From NCBI GenBank assembly GCA_017853285.1, contig JAFMJU010000209.1:1-7034 (forward strand): DNA of 7,034 nt, in the 5' to 3' direction. Numbering within the stretch: the first letter of the stretch is position 1; each line of letters begins with the position of its first letter. The notes under the pieces were generated by a model. The model had not been told where the DNA came from. It worked only from the letters and a program-made list of their open reading frames with translations, and made no database searches. This DNA is from Gemmataceae bacterium (lineage in GTDB: Bacteria > Planctomycetota > Planctomycetia > Gemmatales > Gemmataceae). This document shows, piece after piece, positions 1 to 6,373 of this stretch. The position numbers and the translations under genes were made by a program.

Positions 1-694
1 TGCCGGGTTCATTGGATCTGGTTTCCGAGGGCTGGTTTTTGGAGACCGCCTTGGTCAAATTTTTGTGGATCCGGTCGCTTTTGGCGTTTTGTTCCGATGT
101 GGATTTGTCTGGAAGGTGTCCATGGTTTCCAGCCACCGGTCTGGAATATTCAAGAATCTTTTCCTTGACTTCCGCTGCCTGCTTGGGGAATCGGGACACC
201 AAGATATGCGAGGTGAAGCCGAAAAGAAAATTGGCGACCGCGAAAGCCGTGATGGTCATTGTGGCCTGAAGGACCAAGATGACCAGACCCATCCGGAACG
301 TGACTGTGAGGCCTAAAACGGTGCAAATGCCGGCAACGCAAAGGGCTAAGATGTATGGAAATTTGTTTACCATCGGCACGAAAGCCACAGCCTCCACCTT
401 CACATTCAATGGGAAGGTGAACCAGGACGAGTAGGTCATGTTGTGAATCATTTCCCGGAATTCGGGTCGGAAAGCCTCCTTGCTGAATCTCACCAGACCG
501 AACCCGGAAAAATCCCATGCCAGGTAAGTCACAATCAGGGTGGTTGCCGCCAGGGCGATTGCCTTCTTGTTGGTTGGCAATCCTTCGCCGCAAATACCGC
601 ATGCCATTTTTTGGAAAAAAGCGGCCATCAGGGTGACCACCATGAATGCGGTCCCCACAAAAACCCAGCTTAGGTGGGACATTAAAAATTCCAT
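1..694 (-). CDS. Four-TM membrane protein of unknown function with CGIC motif (3' end outside window)
   Basis: I do not recognise the family. The minus-strand frame is open for 231 codons from the ATG at 694 and runs off the left edge, so the C-terminus is missing. Four hydrophobic segments lie at about residues 9-28, 46-64, 112-133 and 135-159. Between TM1 and TM2 is a CGIC motif (Cys32, Cys35), which could be redox-active or metal-binding, but no thioredoxin fold is visible around it. The stretch between TM2 and TM3 is polar and may form an extramembrane loop. From about residue 166 the chain is hydrophilic and rich in Lys, Ser, Asn and Glu, probably a disordered tail. An ATG two codons upstream (700) is in frame, but the G-rich Shine-Dalgarno-like run at 701-707 directly abuts it, whereas 694 has six bases of spacing. 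The gene follows dedA by 71 nt on the same strand. The pattern of hydrophobic segments supports this frame over the overlapping 150-residue frame at 150-602, whose translation is full of His, Arg and Gly and has no coherent segments. Confidence 0.72.
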   Translation of the reverse strand, partial: MEFLMSHLSWVFVGTAFMVVTLMAAFFQKMACGICGEGLPTNKKAIALAATTLIVTYLAWDFSGFGLVRFSKEAFRPEFREMIHNMTYSSWFTFPLNVKVEAVAFVPMVNKFPYILALCVAGICTVLGLTVTFRMGLVILVLQATMTITAFAVANFLFGFTSHILVSRFPKQAAEVKEKILEYSRPVAGNHGHLPDKSTSEQNAKSDRIHKNLTKAVSKNQPSETRSNEPG

Positions 695-700
695 GGCCAT

Positions 701-742
701 TCCCCCCGTGTCGGCATTTTCATGATAACCGAAAACCGGGGG
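701..742 (-). promoter_or_regulatory. Possible RNA hairpin covering the RBS of the left-edge gene
   Basis: In the minus-strand transcript CCCCCG (742-737) can pair with CGGGGG (708-703). Inside it TTTTC (735-731) can pair with GAAAA (721-717), leaving a nine-base loop; the two stems are separated by 1 and 8 unpaired bases. The distal G-run is the only Shine-Dalgarno-like sequence before the ATG at 694, so the fold would hide it. No T-run follows, which argues against a terminator. The pairing is seen in the sequence; a regulatory role is inference. Confidence 0.3.
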
Positions 743-765
743 TAGATTGGGCTGTTTCTGGAGGC

Positions 766-1470
766 TTAGGGATTGGCTTCAGACCCGGATCGAATGGCGG
801 CTACCTTTTGCCTGCGGTTGCTTATGAATTCGTAAACCAAAGGCAGGATGGAAAGAAATATCACTGCCAAGATGGCGAGTTCAAAATGTTTCTTGACTAT
901 CTCGAAATTTCCAAGGAAGTATCCAGCCAAAGTACAAAGGACAACCCAGGCAACAGCCCCTGCCAAATTAAAGGTGCCAAAGGTTCGGTAAGGCATCTTT
1001 CCTATCCCTGCCAAGAACGGTGCGAAGGTTCTGACGATGGGCACAAAACGGGCGAGAATGATGGTTTTTGGCCCATATTTCACAAAAAAAGTATGCGATT
1101 TTTCAAGGTGTGCAGGGTTGAAAAAAGCTGATTTTTCCCAACGGAAAACCCGTGGCCCAAGCCAGAAACCGGCGGCGTAATTGACCGCGTCACCAAGGAA
1201 GGCGGCGGCAATCATGGCGGCCATCAGGACCGCGAGGGAAGCTTCCCGGCTGATTCCGGATGTTTCTGGTCTGATGGCTGCCAAGGTCCCCATTGCGAAT
1301 AGCAATGAATCCCCTGGTAAAAAAGGCGTGAAAACAAGGCCGGTCTCACAAAAAATCACCACCAGGATCAGCCCGTAAAACCACCAGCCATGGGTTGCTA
1401 GCCAAGCTTGGAGAGTTTCAACTTGCACCAAACTATGAAGTGAACTCACCCCTAATTGAATCCATTCCAT
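766..1470 (-). CDS. dedA: DedA-family inner-membrane protein
   Basis: This is a polytopic membrane protein of the DedA/SNARE-associated family. Members maintain membrane potential and envelope integrity, and relatives act in undecaprenyl-phosphate or phospholipid flipping. From the ATG at 1470 it has 234 residues, close to E. coli DedA, which it resembles in long blocks recalled from memory: CETGLVFTPFLPGDSLLF (41-58), GDAVNY (93-98) and KTIILARFVPIVRTFAPF (135-152). The acidic residues Glu42 and Asp54 and the arginines Arg141 and Arg147 match the charged residues essential in characterised DedA proteins. Hydrophobic segments lie at about 31-50, 78-100, 165-187 and 198-215, with re-entrant-like segments around the two conserved blocks. 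An in-frame ATG at 1497 would add nine residues. I prefer 1470 because GAGGG lies 10 nt upstream and the N-terminus then matches the length of E. coli DedA. It lies 80 nt after zwf on the same strand. The family is certain; the exact substrate is not. Confidence 0.93.
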   Translation of the reverse strand: MEWIQLGVSSLHSLVQVETLQAWLATHGWWFYGLILVVIFCETGLVFTPFLPGDSLLFAMGTLAAIRPETSGISREASLAVLMAAMIAAAFLGDAVNYAAGFWLGPRVFRWEKSAFFNPAHLEKSHTFFVKYGPKTIILARFVPIVRTFAPFLAGIGKMPYRTFGTFNLAGAVAWVVLCTLAGYFLGNFEIVKKHFELAILAVIFLSILPLVYEFISNRRQKVAAIRSGSEANP

Positions 1471-1480
1471 GGACAACGCA

Positions 1481-1485
1481 CCCTC
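1481..1485 (-). promoter_or_regulatory. Shine-Dalgarno site choosing the dedA start
   Basis: The minus strand reads GAGGG ten bases before the ATG at 1470, while nothing comparable precedes the alternative ATG at 1497. The spacing is slightly long, so it favours the shorter start without proving it. Confidence 0.4.
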
Positions 1486-1550
1486 GCCCCTAATCATTTT
1501 GGGTCGAGATTAGGCTTTGCGGGGCCGGAAGGGCAAGGGGGGATTGGGGG

Positions 1551-3080
1551 CTAAGATTCAGGATTTCGGTTCGCATAGAGGGGTATCCACTCCCGTCCAT
1601 TTTCCTGGAGGAGTCTTTCCGAGTTTTCGGGGCCCATGGACCCTACCGGGTAGCTTTCGGGAAGGATGCCTCCTTGCTGTTCGTAAGCCCGGATGAAAGG
1701 ATCGATGATTTCCCATGAGCGCTCGATCTCGTCGCTGCGCATGAAAAGGGAGGCATCTCCCAAAAGGGCATCCAGCAACAGCCTTTCGTAGGATTCGGGA
1801 ATGGACAAGGAGGAGAAAGCTTTTCCATAAGTAAATTCCATGTCAGCTGGTTTTAGCACCAGTTTTTCCTGGTCCGGGACCTTGGTTTGAAAGCTCAAAT
1901 GAATTCCCTCGTCAGGTTGAATGCAAACCGCCAGCCGATTGCATTGAAGTTTGGCACCGTCAGGGAGTGGGAACATCAAATGGGGAGGGCAGTGGAACTG
2001 AATCAAAATTTCACTGGCCCGTGTTTGCATGGCCTTGCCGGATCTCAGGTAAAACGGCACACCTCTCCAGCGCCAGTTGTCAATGTCCAGGCGAATAGAG
2101 GCAAAAGTCGGTGTTCGGCTCGTGTTTGGCACACCCTTTTCTTTTAAGTAGCCTTGATATTGGCCGATAGCCATTTGCTTTTTAGCTTGCTCGATAGTCG
2201 GAATGGTGATGGCTTCAAGAACTTTGACTTTTTCATTGCGGAGCAAATCGGCGGTGTATTTGGAAGGTGCCTCCATGGCCATCACGGTGAGTACTTGCAG
2301 CAAGTGATTTTGGAACATGTCACGCAAAACGCCCGCATGGTCGTAGTAATCGCCTCGGTTTCCCACCAAGACTGATTCGGCTACCGTCAACTGGACATGA
2401 TCGATGTAGTTATGATTCCAGAGGGGTTCGAATAATGTATTGGCAAAGCGAAATACCAAAAGGTTTTGGACATTCTCCTTCGCCAAATAATGATCAATTC
2501 GATAAATCTGATCCTCCCGCAAAAACCGGCTCATGGAACGGTTGAGGGATTGCGCGCTTGCCAGGTCTTTTCCGAAAGGTTTTTCCACCACTAGCCGGCG
2601 CCAGTTTTCCGGTTTCGCTTCCTCAAGAAAACCGGCTTCGTCCAGTTTTTTGAGAATCCCCTCGTAGAGGTCTGGAGAAACTGAGAAATAATAAAGACGG
2701 GCGCCGCCCTGGGTTGAGGATTCCCGATTCGTCAGAAAAACACGTAAATTGGCAAGCCCGCCCTCGTTGGCTGCATCACCCGCTGCGTAAAAGAGGGACT
2801 GGGCAAAGGTGGACCAGGTTTCGGATGACCATTCTCGGCCGGCGAATTCCTGGACCGATTTGGCCATTTTCGAACGGAATTCGTCATTAGACAGGAGCGT
2901 CCGTGACACACCGACGATCTGGGTGCTTGCTGGCAGTCGGCCCTTTACAAAAAGGCGGTAAAGGGAAGGGACCAGTTTCCGGGAGGTCAGGTCGCCAGAT
3001 GCACCAAAAATAACAAGGGTTAAGGGCACTACCGGGTTTGATCCATTCACGACTTTGGAATTCCTTTGAACTGGGTCCAT
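1551..3080 (-). CDS. zwf: Glucose-6-phosphate 1-dehydrogenase
   Basis: This enzyme oxidises glucose 6-phosphate to 6-phosphogluconolactone with NAD(P)+. It is the entry step of the oxidative pentose phosphate and Entner-Doudoroff routes, and is cytosolic. From the ATG at 3080 it has 509 residues, normal for the family. The N-terminal dinucleotide-binding fold carries FGASGDLTSRKL (25-36) and EKPFG (166-170). The active-site block RIDHYLAKENVQN (194-206) supplies the catalytic and substrate-binding His, Tyr and Lys; VLRDMFQNHLLQ (251-262) and PFYLRSGKAM (342-351) follow in the C-terminal domain. The usual signature is DHYLGKE, and here Gly is replaced by Ala. The frame can also start at a GTG at 3128, adding 16 basic residues. 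I prefer 3080 because the GASGDL motif then sits at the usual distance and the GTG has no ribosome site, although the site before 3080 is also weak. No gnd, pgl or opcA lies nearby in the window. dedA follows 80 nt downstream and the opposite strand starts the sensor operon. Confidence 0.96.
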   Translation of the reverse strand: MDPVQRNSKVVNGSNPVVPLTLVIFGASGDLTSRKLVPSLYRLFVKGRLPASTQIVGVSRTLLSNDEFRSKMAKSVQEFAGREWSSETWSTFAQSLFYAAGDAANEGGLANLRVFLTNRESSTQGGARLYYFSVSPDLYEGILKKLDEAGFLEEAKPENWRRLVVEKPFGKDLASAQSLNRSMSRFLREDQIYRIDHYLAKENVQNLLVFRFANTLFEPLWNHNYIDHVQLTVAESVLVGNRGDYYDHAGVLRDMFQNHLLQVLTVMAMEAPSKYTADLLRNEKVKVLEAITIPTIEQAKKQMAIGQYQGYLKEKGVPNTSRTPTFASIRLDIDNWRWRGVPFYLRSGKAMQTRASEILIQFHCPPHLMFPLPDGAKLQCNRLAVCIQPDEGIHLSFQTKVPDQEKLVLKPADMEFTYGKAFSSLSIPESYERLLLDALLGDASLFMRSDEIERSWEIIDPFIRAYEQQGGILPESYPVGSMGPENSERLLQENGREWIPLYANRNPES

Positions 3081-3197
3081 TCTCGTTCGAGTGTGACGCC
3101 CTTTAACTTCTTTACAAGAACCTTCCACTTTTAAAAAAATTAGGCTTGGGCAAGGTTAGGATAGCAACCGATTCCCCGTTGTCTTGGGTGCCGCCAG
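3081..3197. promoter_or_regulatory. Divergent intergenic region between zwf and the sensor operon
   Basis: These 117 bp must hold promoters for both blocks unless transcription enters from outside. An AT-rich core (3129-3142, including seven consecutive A) stands out from its surroundings. For zwf a weak sigma70-like pair can be drawn on the minus strand: TTGCTA (3167-3162) and TAATTT (3142-3137) with a 19-base spacer. It would start transcription near 3130 and agrees with translation from 3080 rather than the GTG at 3128. I find no convincing -10/-35 pair for the plus-strand operon and no strong Shine-Dalgarno before its ATG at 3198. The promoter assignments are tentative. Confidence 0.4.
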
Positions 3198-4727
3198 ATG
3201 AATTTGGTCAAGACGCAAAAATCACTTTGGGGTTTGCTGCTGTTGATCCTTGCGGGCTTGGGGTGGATTCTCCTACTTCCCATGCGAAACCATGGGAAAT
3301 CCCAAGGGGATGAGGTCATTTTGTGGCTGGCACCTCCCACCTCGGTGGTTTCCTGGCAGCGATTTGTCCAGGCCATGAACGACGAAGCGCGCTTTGTTTT
3401 CGGAAAGGAGGTGGACCTGGATCTTTCCCAGGTGGCACCTGTTGATTCCGGCCTGATACCGGAAGTCGTATTGAGAAACGGCGGGCGCGTTATCCGTTGG
3501 CGGTGGGCAATGCAAAATGTCCCCCTGAAGGACTTGTTGGAACGTGAGATCAAACCTTCAGGAAATGTGATTGGGGTTATCGGGGGATCCACCACGGAAT
3601 CCGCCCTGCAATTGGCCAGAGCCCTGGAAATCAGAGGCCGGGAATTGCCAGATCGTGAGAAACCGATCCTGGTTTTTCATACCGCAACCGCCGACCACAT
3701 TCATTTGAGACTCAGTCATGGGGCACTGGATGATTCCAGCCAGGATAATGTGCCAAGTCGCCAAAAATTGGTGGATATCTATGCGGGCAGGACGTTTCGG
3801 TTCGGTTTTGACAATTCCAGGATGGCCGACCTGGTGACCAAGTACGTCCTCGATCTGTATCAACCATCCAAACCGCGTCAGCCCTTCATGGTGGAGTGGG
3901 AGGACGACCCGTACGGATTGGATGTGTTGGAGGCATTCCACGCGGCATTTCAAAGGCAGGTCAACCCAGGTGCCAACCTCAATCCTGTGAGAATTCGTTC
4001 GGGCGTTGCCGCGCTGGAATTGCCGAACCGGCATGAAATAAAAGCTTCCCGGGAGATGGCAAAGGAGTTGGAGGAATCCGGGAAGCTTGGCCGCCCCTGG
4101 ATTGTTTTGGGCGGCCAATCAGATCCCTGCCGTCGGTTCCTGGCGGGCCTTTCCCGGAATCTTCCGACAAAAAAGCATAAGGAACTCCCACTTATCGCCC
4201 TGGGTGACACTCTCGGATTCAATAGGGTTTTTCTGGATCAGAGGCACCTGTGGCCCGCTGATGACCTTCCATTTGAATTGGTGTTTTTTTGCCATCAGGA
4301 TCCTGCAAGTGTTTTCGATGGCTTTCAGCCAAATCCCCCTCCGGATCAGAAATGGTTGGCCAACAGTACCGACGATCTGCTCCTCTGGCGGAATATAGCC
4401 GGCGGTTTGATCGTTGCATGGAACCAAGGCGGTGGGTCGTTGGGCGATGCTGGACAATTCAGGGAAAACCTTTCGCGTTTGACCGTGAAAGATTTGAAGG
4501 TGCCAAATGAAAGGATCAGCGGGGCGGGCATAACTTTCGCCGTAAATGGCGAAGGGGGAAGGCGTTTTTTTGATGATGCAGGCAACAGGAGGCCAGGTAC
4601 CGGTGAGCATCTGGTTCACCTGGAACCGATTCGTAATGGTGTGAATTTGCGTGTTGTTGAGGTGGGGCAGGGCGACACATTTTCCAAAAGGCAGCGGACC
4701 TTCCGCCCGACCGAGGTCGCCCCATGA
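3198..4727 (+). CDS. Membrane-anchored type I periplasmic-binding-protein-like sensor component
   Basis: This 509-residue protein starts with a basic end and one hydrophobic segment (about 10-28), with no lipobox Cys and no clear signal-peptidase site, so it is probably anchored with the rest outside the membrane. The exported part resembles the two-lobed binding proteins of the LivJ/receptor family. NVIGVIGGSTTESALQLARAL (123-143) matches the early 'GP.SS....' strand and helix. PFMVEWEDDPYGLDVLEAFH (229-248) matches the 'DdYG....eaf' hinge segment. WIVLGGQSDPCRRFLAGL (301-318) and LIALGDTLGFN (332-342) fit later strands. A further block at 354-375 contains DLPFELVFFCHQDPA. Such proteins bind amino acids, amides or similar small ligands. 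No ABC permease or ATPase is adjacent; instead the stop overlaps the start of a histidine kinase (ATGA), so a sensing role fits better than transport. ATG 3198 is the first usable start after an in-frame stop at 3162 and keeps the anchor. The fold is inferred from motifs and the ligand is unknown. Confidence 0.8.
   Translation: MNLVKTQKSLWGLLLLILAGLGWILLLPMRNHGKSQGDEVILWLAPPTSVVSWQRFVQAMNDEARFVFGKEVDLDLSQVAPVDSGLIPEVVLRNGGRVIRWRWAMQNVPLKDLLEREIKPSGNVIGVIGGSTTESALQLARALEIRGRELPDREKPILVFHTATADHIHLRLSHGALDDSSQDNVPSRQKLVDIYAGRTFRFGFDNSRMADLVTKYVLDLYQPSKPRQPFMVEWEDDPYGLDVLEAFHAAFQRQVNPGANLNPVRIRSGVAALELPNRHEIKASREMAKELEESGKLGRPWIVLGGQSDPCRRFLAGLSRNLPTKKHKELPLIALGDTLGFNRVFLDQRHLWPADDLPFELVFFCHQDPASVFDGFQPNPPPDQKWLANSTDDLLLWRNIAGGLIVAWNQGGGSLGDAGQFRENLSRLTVKDLKVPNERISGAGITFAVNGEGGRRFFDDAGNRRPGTGEHLVHLEPIRNGVNLRVVEVGQGDTFSKRQRTFRPTEVAP
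4713..4717 (+). promoter_or_regulatory. Shine-Dalgarno site of the histidine kinase, inside the upstream gene
   Basis: GAGGT lies six bases before the ATG at 4724, within the last codons of the binding-protein gene. It supports the ATGA-overlapping start and translational coupling. Confidence 0.5.
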
Positions 4728-6373
4728 GTGCGGAAACTTTAGATAGTCCCTTGAATTCCGCCCCGGTGGAAACGGTTTCAGCCTGGCGTTCTTGGGCTGA
4801 ATTGTTTCTCGGGGTGATATTCGTACCTTTGATCCTCTTGATCATGTTTTATTTGTTCTGGAAACATTCCAGCGCCTTCATCCCATTCGACCAGTCCGGC
4901 CAGGAAATGGGGATGATCGAGGAGTGGCTCAATGAGGCCCGAATCGGTCAGGTGACGCTTTCGGATTTGACTTCACGTACCAGGCGTTCATTTCTTGGAA
5001 ATCAGCAAGGGCAGCAGTTTAAGGACTCCCGGGAGGACCTATTGCAATTCCTCGAGGCCCTAGGGGTGCCCGCTTCGGTTACCTTGAACCAGCAAATTCC
5101 GTTATTTCCAAACATATTCCAAATGACAGTGGAGTTTTCCGGTTCTCCCGGCGGATCGGTTGTATGGAACTCGGGTTTGCCCAAGGCGGTAGGTGCCAAT
5201 TCCAAGTCATGGGAACTGCGATTGAGGGGGGATCCCGGTTCAAAAGTCAGGGTGGAGGGGCAACTGCGCACCTATGAGGTCCGTAAGGAGCAGGAGGAGG
5301 AAAGCCGGATTCGGGCTCAAAGGGCACTGAGCCTGATGGCTTGTTTGCTGGCGGTTTCATTGGGTTGGTTGACCTGGAGCATGCGCCAGCGCGCCAAGGT
5401 TAGGAAGGAAAAACGCAAATTGCGGGAGGCGCATTTGGAGGCGGAATCCCGCCTTCACCACACGCGGGAAGAAAAGTTGGCGGCGGAAACAGCCTTGCTC
5501 CAGAATCGCCTTGAACAGCAGGAGCAATTGCTGAAAAGCATGCAGGTGGTTGCCGGCGCCTACGCCCATAATTTGCAAAACCTGCTCCTTCCACCCGGCC
5601 GGTTGGTTGAAGACTGCATTCGTCATCAATCACTGGAGAGGGGCGATGGAGAAGATGGCTCCCAGGAATTTCGTCTGAGGGAATTAAAGCGGCTTTTGGC
5701 ACAGGTGAGTGACCGGGTCAGGCAAACAATGCAGGCCCTGAAACGCGATCCGGGTCAATACAAGGAAGAATTACTTGATCTAGGGCGGGTCGTGGCGGGA
5801 GTCCTTTCTACCTGGAAGGACTTGGCCGACCAAAAGTGGCAAATCGATGTGTTGTCAGGGGTGAACCCAATATCACATCAAGCCAAGTCCGGTGATTTTC
5901 GAGTTAGGGCGGATGAATCGCATCTGGCCCAGGCGATCGAGAACCTGGTGGTGAATGCCCGTGATGCGATCTTTGAAAAAAGAAGCCAGCTTCTGAGGGA
6001 AGCCCAGTCAAAGCCGGTGGAACACCGCAAAAATGCCCTCCTTGAGGCGGCGGCCTGGAGGGGCAGGATTGAAATAGGCTGGTGGGGGGCGGGATCGATT
6101 GGTGAAGGGCCGGGTTTATATGTGGAAGACAATGGCCGGGGGATGACTCCGGAAACCTTGTCAAGGTGCCTCGCTCCTGGTTTCACCACCAAGCAAGGGA
6201 GCGCCCTGGCCCATGGTGTGAATTCGGGAATGGGTTTGGGTTTGGCTTTTCTGGCAAGCACCTTGGAGCGTATGGGGGCTCAACTGGGAATCAGTTCGGA
6301 TTTGGGGAAAGGTACCAAAGTCACAATCAATTTTCCTCGTTTTCAGGAAAAAGAAGGCCCAGGAACTTCGTAA
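4724..6373 (+). CDS. Two-TM membrane sensor histidine kinase
   Basis: This 549-residue protein should autophosphorylate on His and pass phosphate to a response regulator not in this window. Order: a short cytoplasmic end, TM1 (about 28-46), an extracytoplasmic domain of about 150 residues (48-199) that I do not recognise, TM2 (about 201-219), a charged coiled coil (222-272) and a dimerisation helix with AYAHNLQNLLLPP (279-291), where His282 is the likely phospho-acceptor. The ATPase domain is complete: N-box ENLVVNARDAI (406-416), G1 box VEDNGRGM (467-474), F-box PGFTTK (485-490), G2 box SGMGLGLAF (501-509) and a closing GKGTKVTINFP (528-538). A charged insertion of about 30 residues (418-448) sits between the N-box and G1. 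The residue after His282 is Asn, whereas most kinases have Glu or Asp there. Its start overlaps the binding-protein stop by four bases and its stop shares one base with the LOG start. The overlap suggests that the binding protein is its ligand-sensing partner. Kinase identity is firm; signal and partner are inferred. Confidence 0.92.
   Translation: MSAETLDSPLNSAPVETVSAWRSWAELFLGVIFVPLILLIMFYLFWKHSSAFIPFDQSGQEMGMIEEWLNEARIGQVTLSDLTSRTRRSFLGNQQGQQFKDSREDLLQFLEALGVPASVTLNQQIPLFPNIFQMTVEFSGSPGGSVVWNSGLPKAVGANSKSWELRLRGDPGSKVRVEGQLRTYEVRKEQEEESRIRAQRALSLMACLLAVSLGWLTWSMRQRAKVRKEKRKLREAHLEAESRLHHTREEKLAAETALLQNRLEQQEQLLKSMQVVAGAYAHNLQNLLLPPGRLVEDCIRHQSLERGDGEDGSQEFRLRELKRLLAQVSDRVRQTMQALKRDPGQYKEELLDLGRVVAGVLSTWKDLADQKWQIDVLSGVNPISHQAKSGDFRVRADESHLAQAIENLVVNARDAIFEKRSQLLREAQSKPVEHRKNALLEAAAWRGRIEIGWWGAGSIGEGPGLYVEDNGRGMTPETLSRCLAPGFTTKQGSALAHGVNSGMGLGLAFLASTLERMGAQLGISSDLGKGTKVTINFPRFQEKEGPGTS
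6361..6365 (+). promoter_or_regulatory. Shine-Dalgarno site deciding the LOG start
   Basis: AGGAA ends seven bases before the ATG at 6373. It supports this start over the in-frame upstream codon at 6166, which would bury 69 residues in the kinase gene. Confidence 0.5.

Noticed and set aside
150..602. 150-residue minus-strand ORF
   Set aside because: It overlaps in another frame the membrane-protein frame that runs from 694 off the left edge. Its translation is rich in His, Arg and Gly with no domain or hydrophobic pattern.
646..1131. 161-residue plus-strand ORF
   Set aside because: It lies opposite dedA and the gap behind it; dedA has unmistakable family motifs, and this translation has none.
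3081..3128. GTG start for zwf at 3128
   Set aside because: It adds 16 basic residues not typical of the family, has no Shine-Dalgarno site and would sit at the predicted transcription start.
3558..4118. 186-residue minus-strand ORF opposite the binding-protein gene
   Set aside because: It is antisense to a well-supported gene, with no recognisable domain and no ribosome site noted. The same holds for 4119-4619 on the minus strand.
5878..6261. 127-residue minus-strand ORF opposite the kinase ATPase domain
   Set aside because: Pro/Ser/Arg-rich antisense translation of conserved kinase boxes; a composition shadow.
6166..6372. N-terminal extension of the LOG gene by 69 residues
   Set aside because: It would lie wholly inside the kinase gene, has no similarity to LOG proteins, and AGGAA before 6373 marks the normal start.
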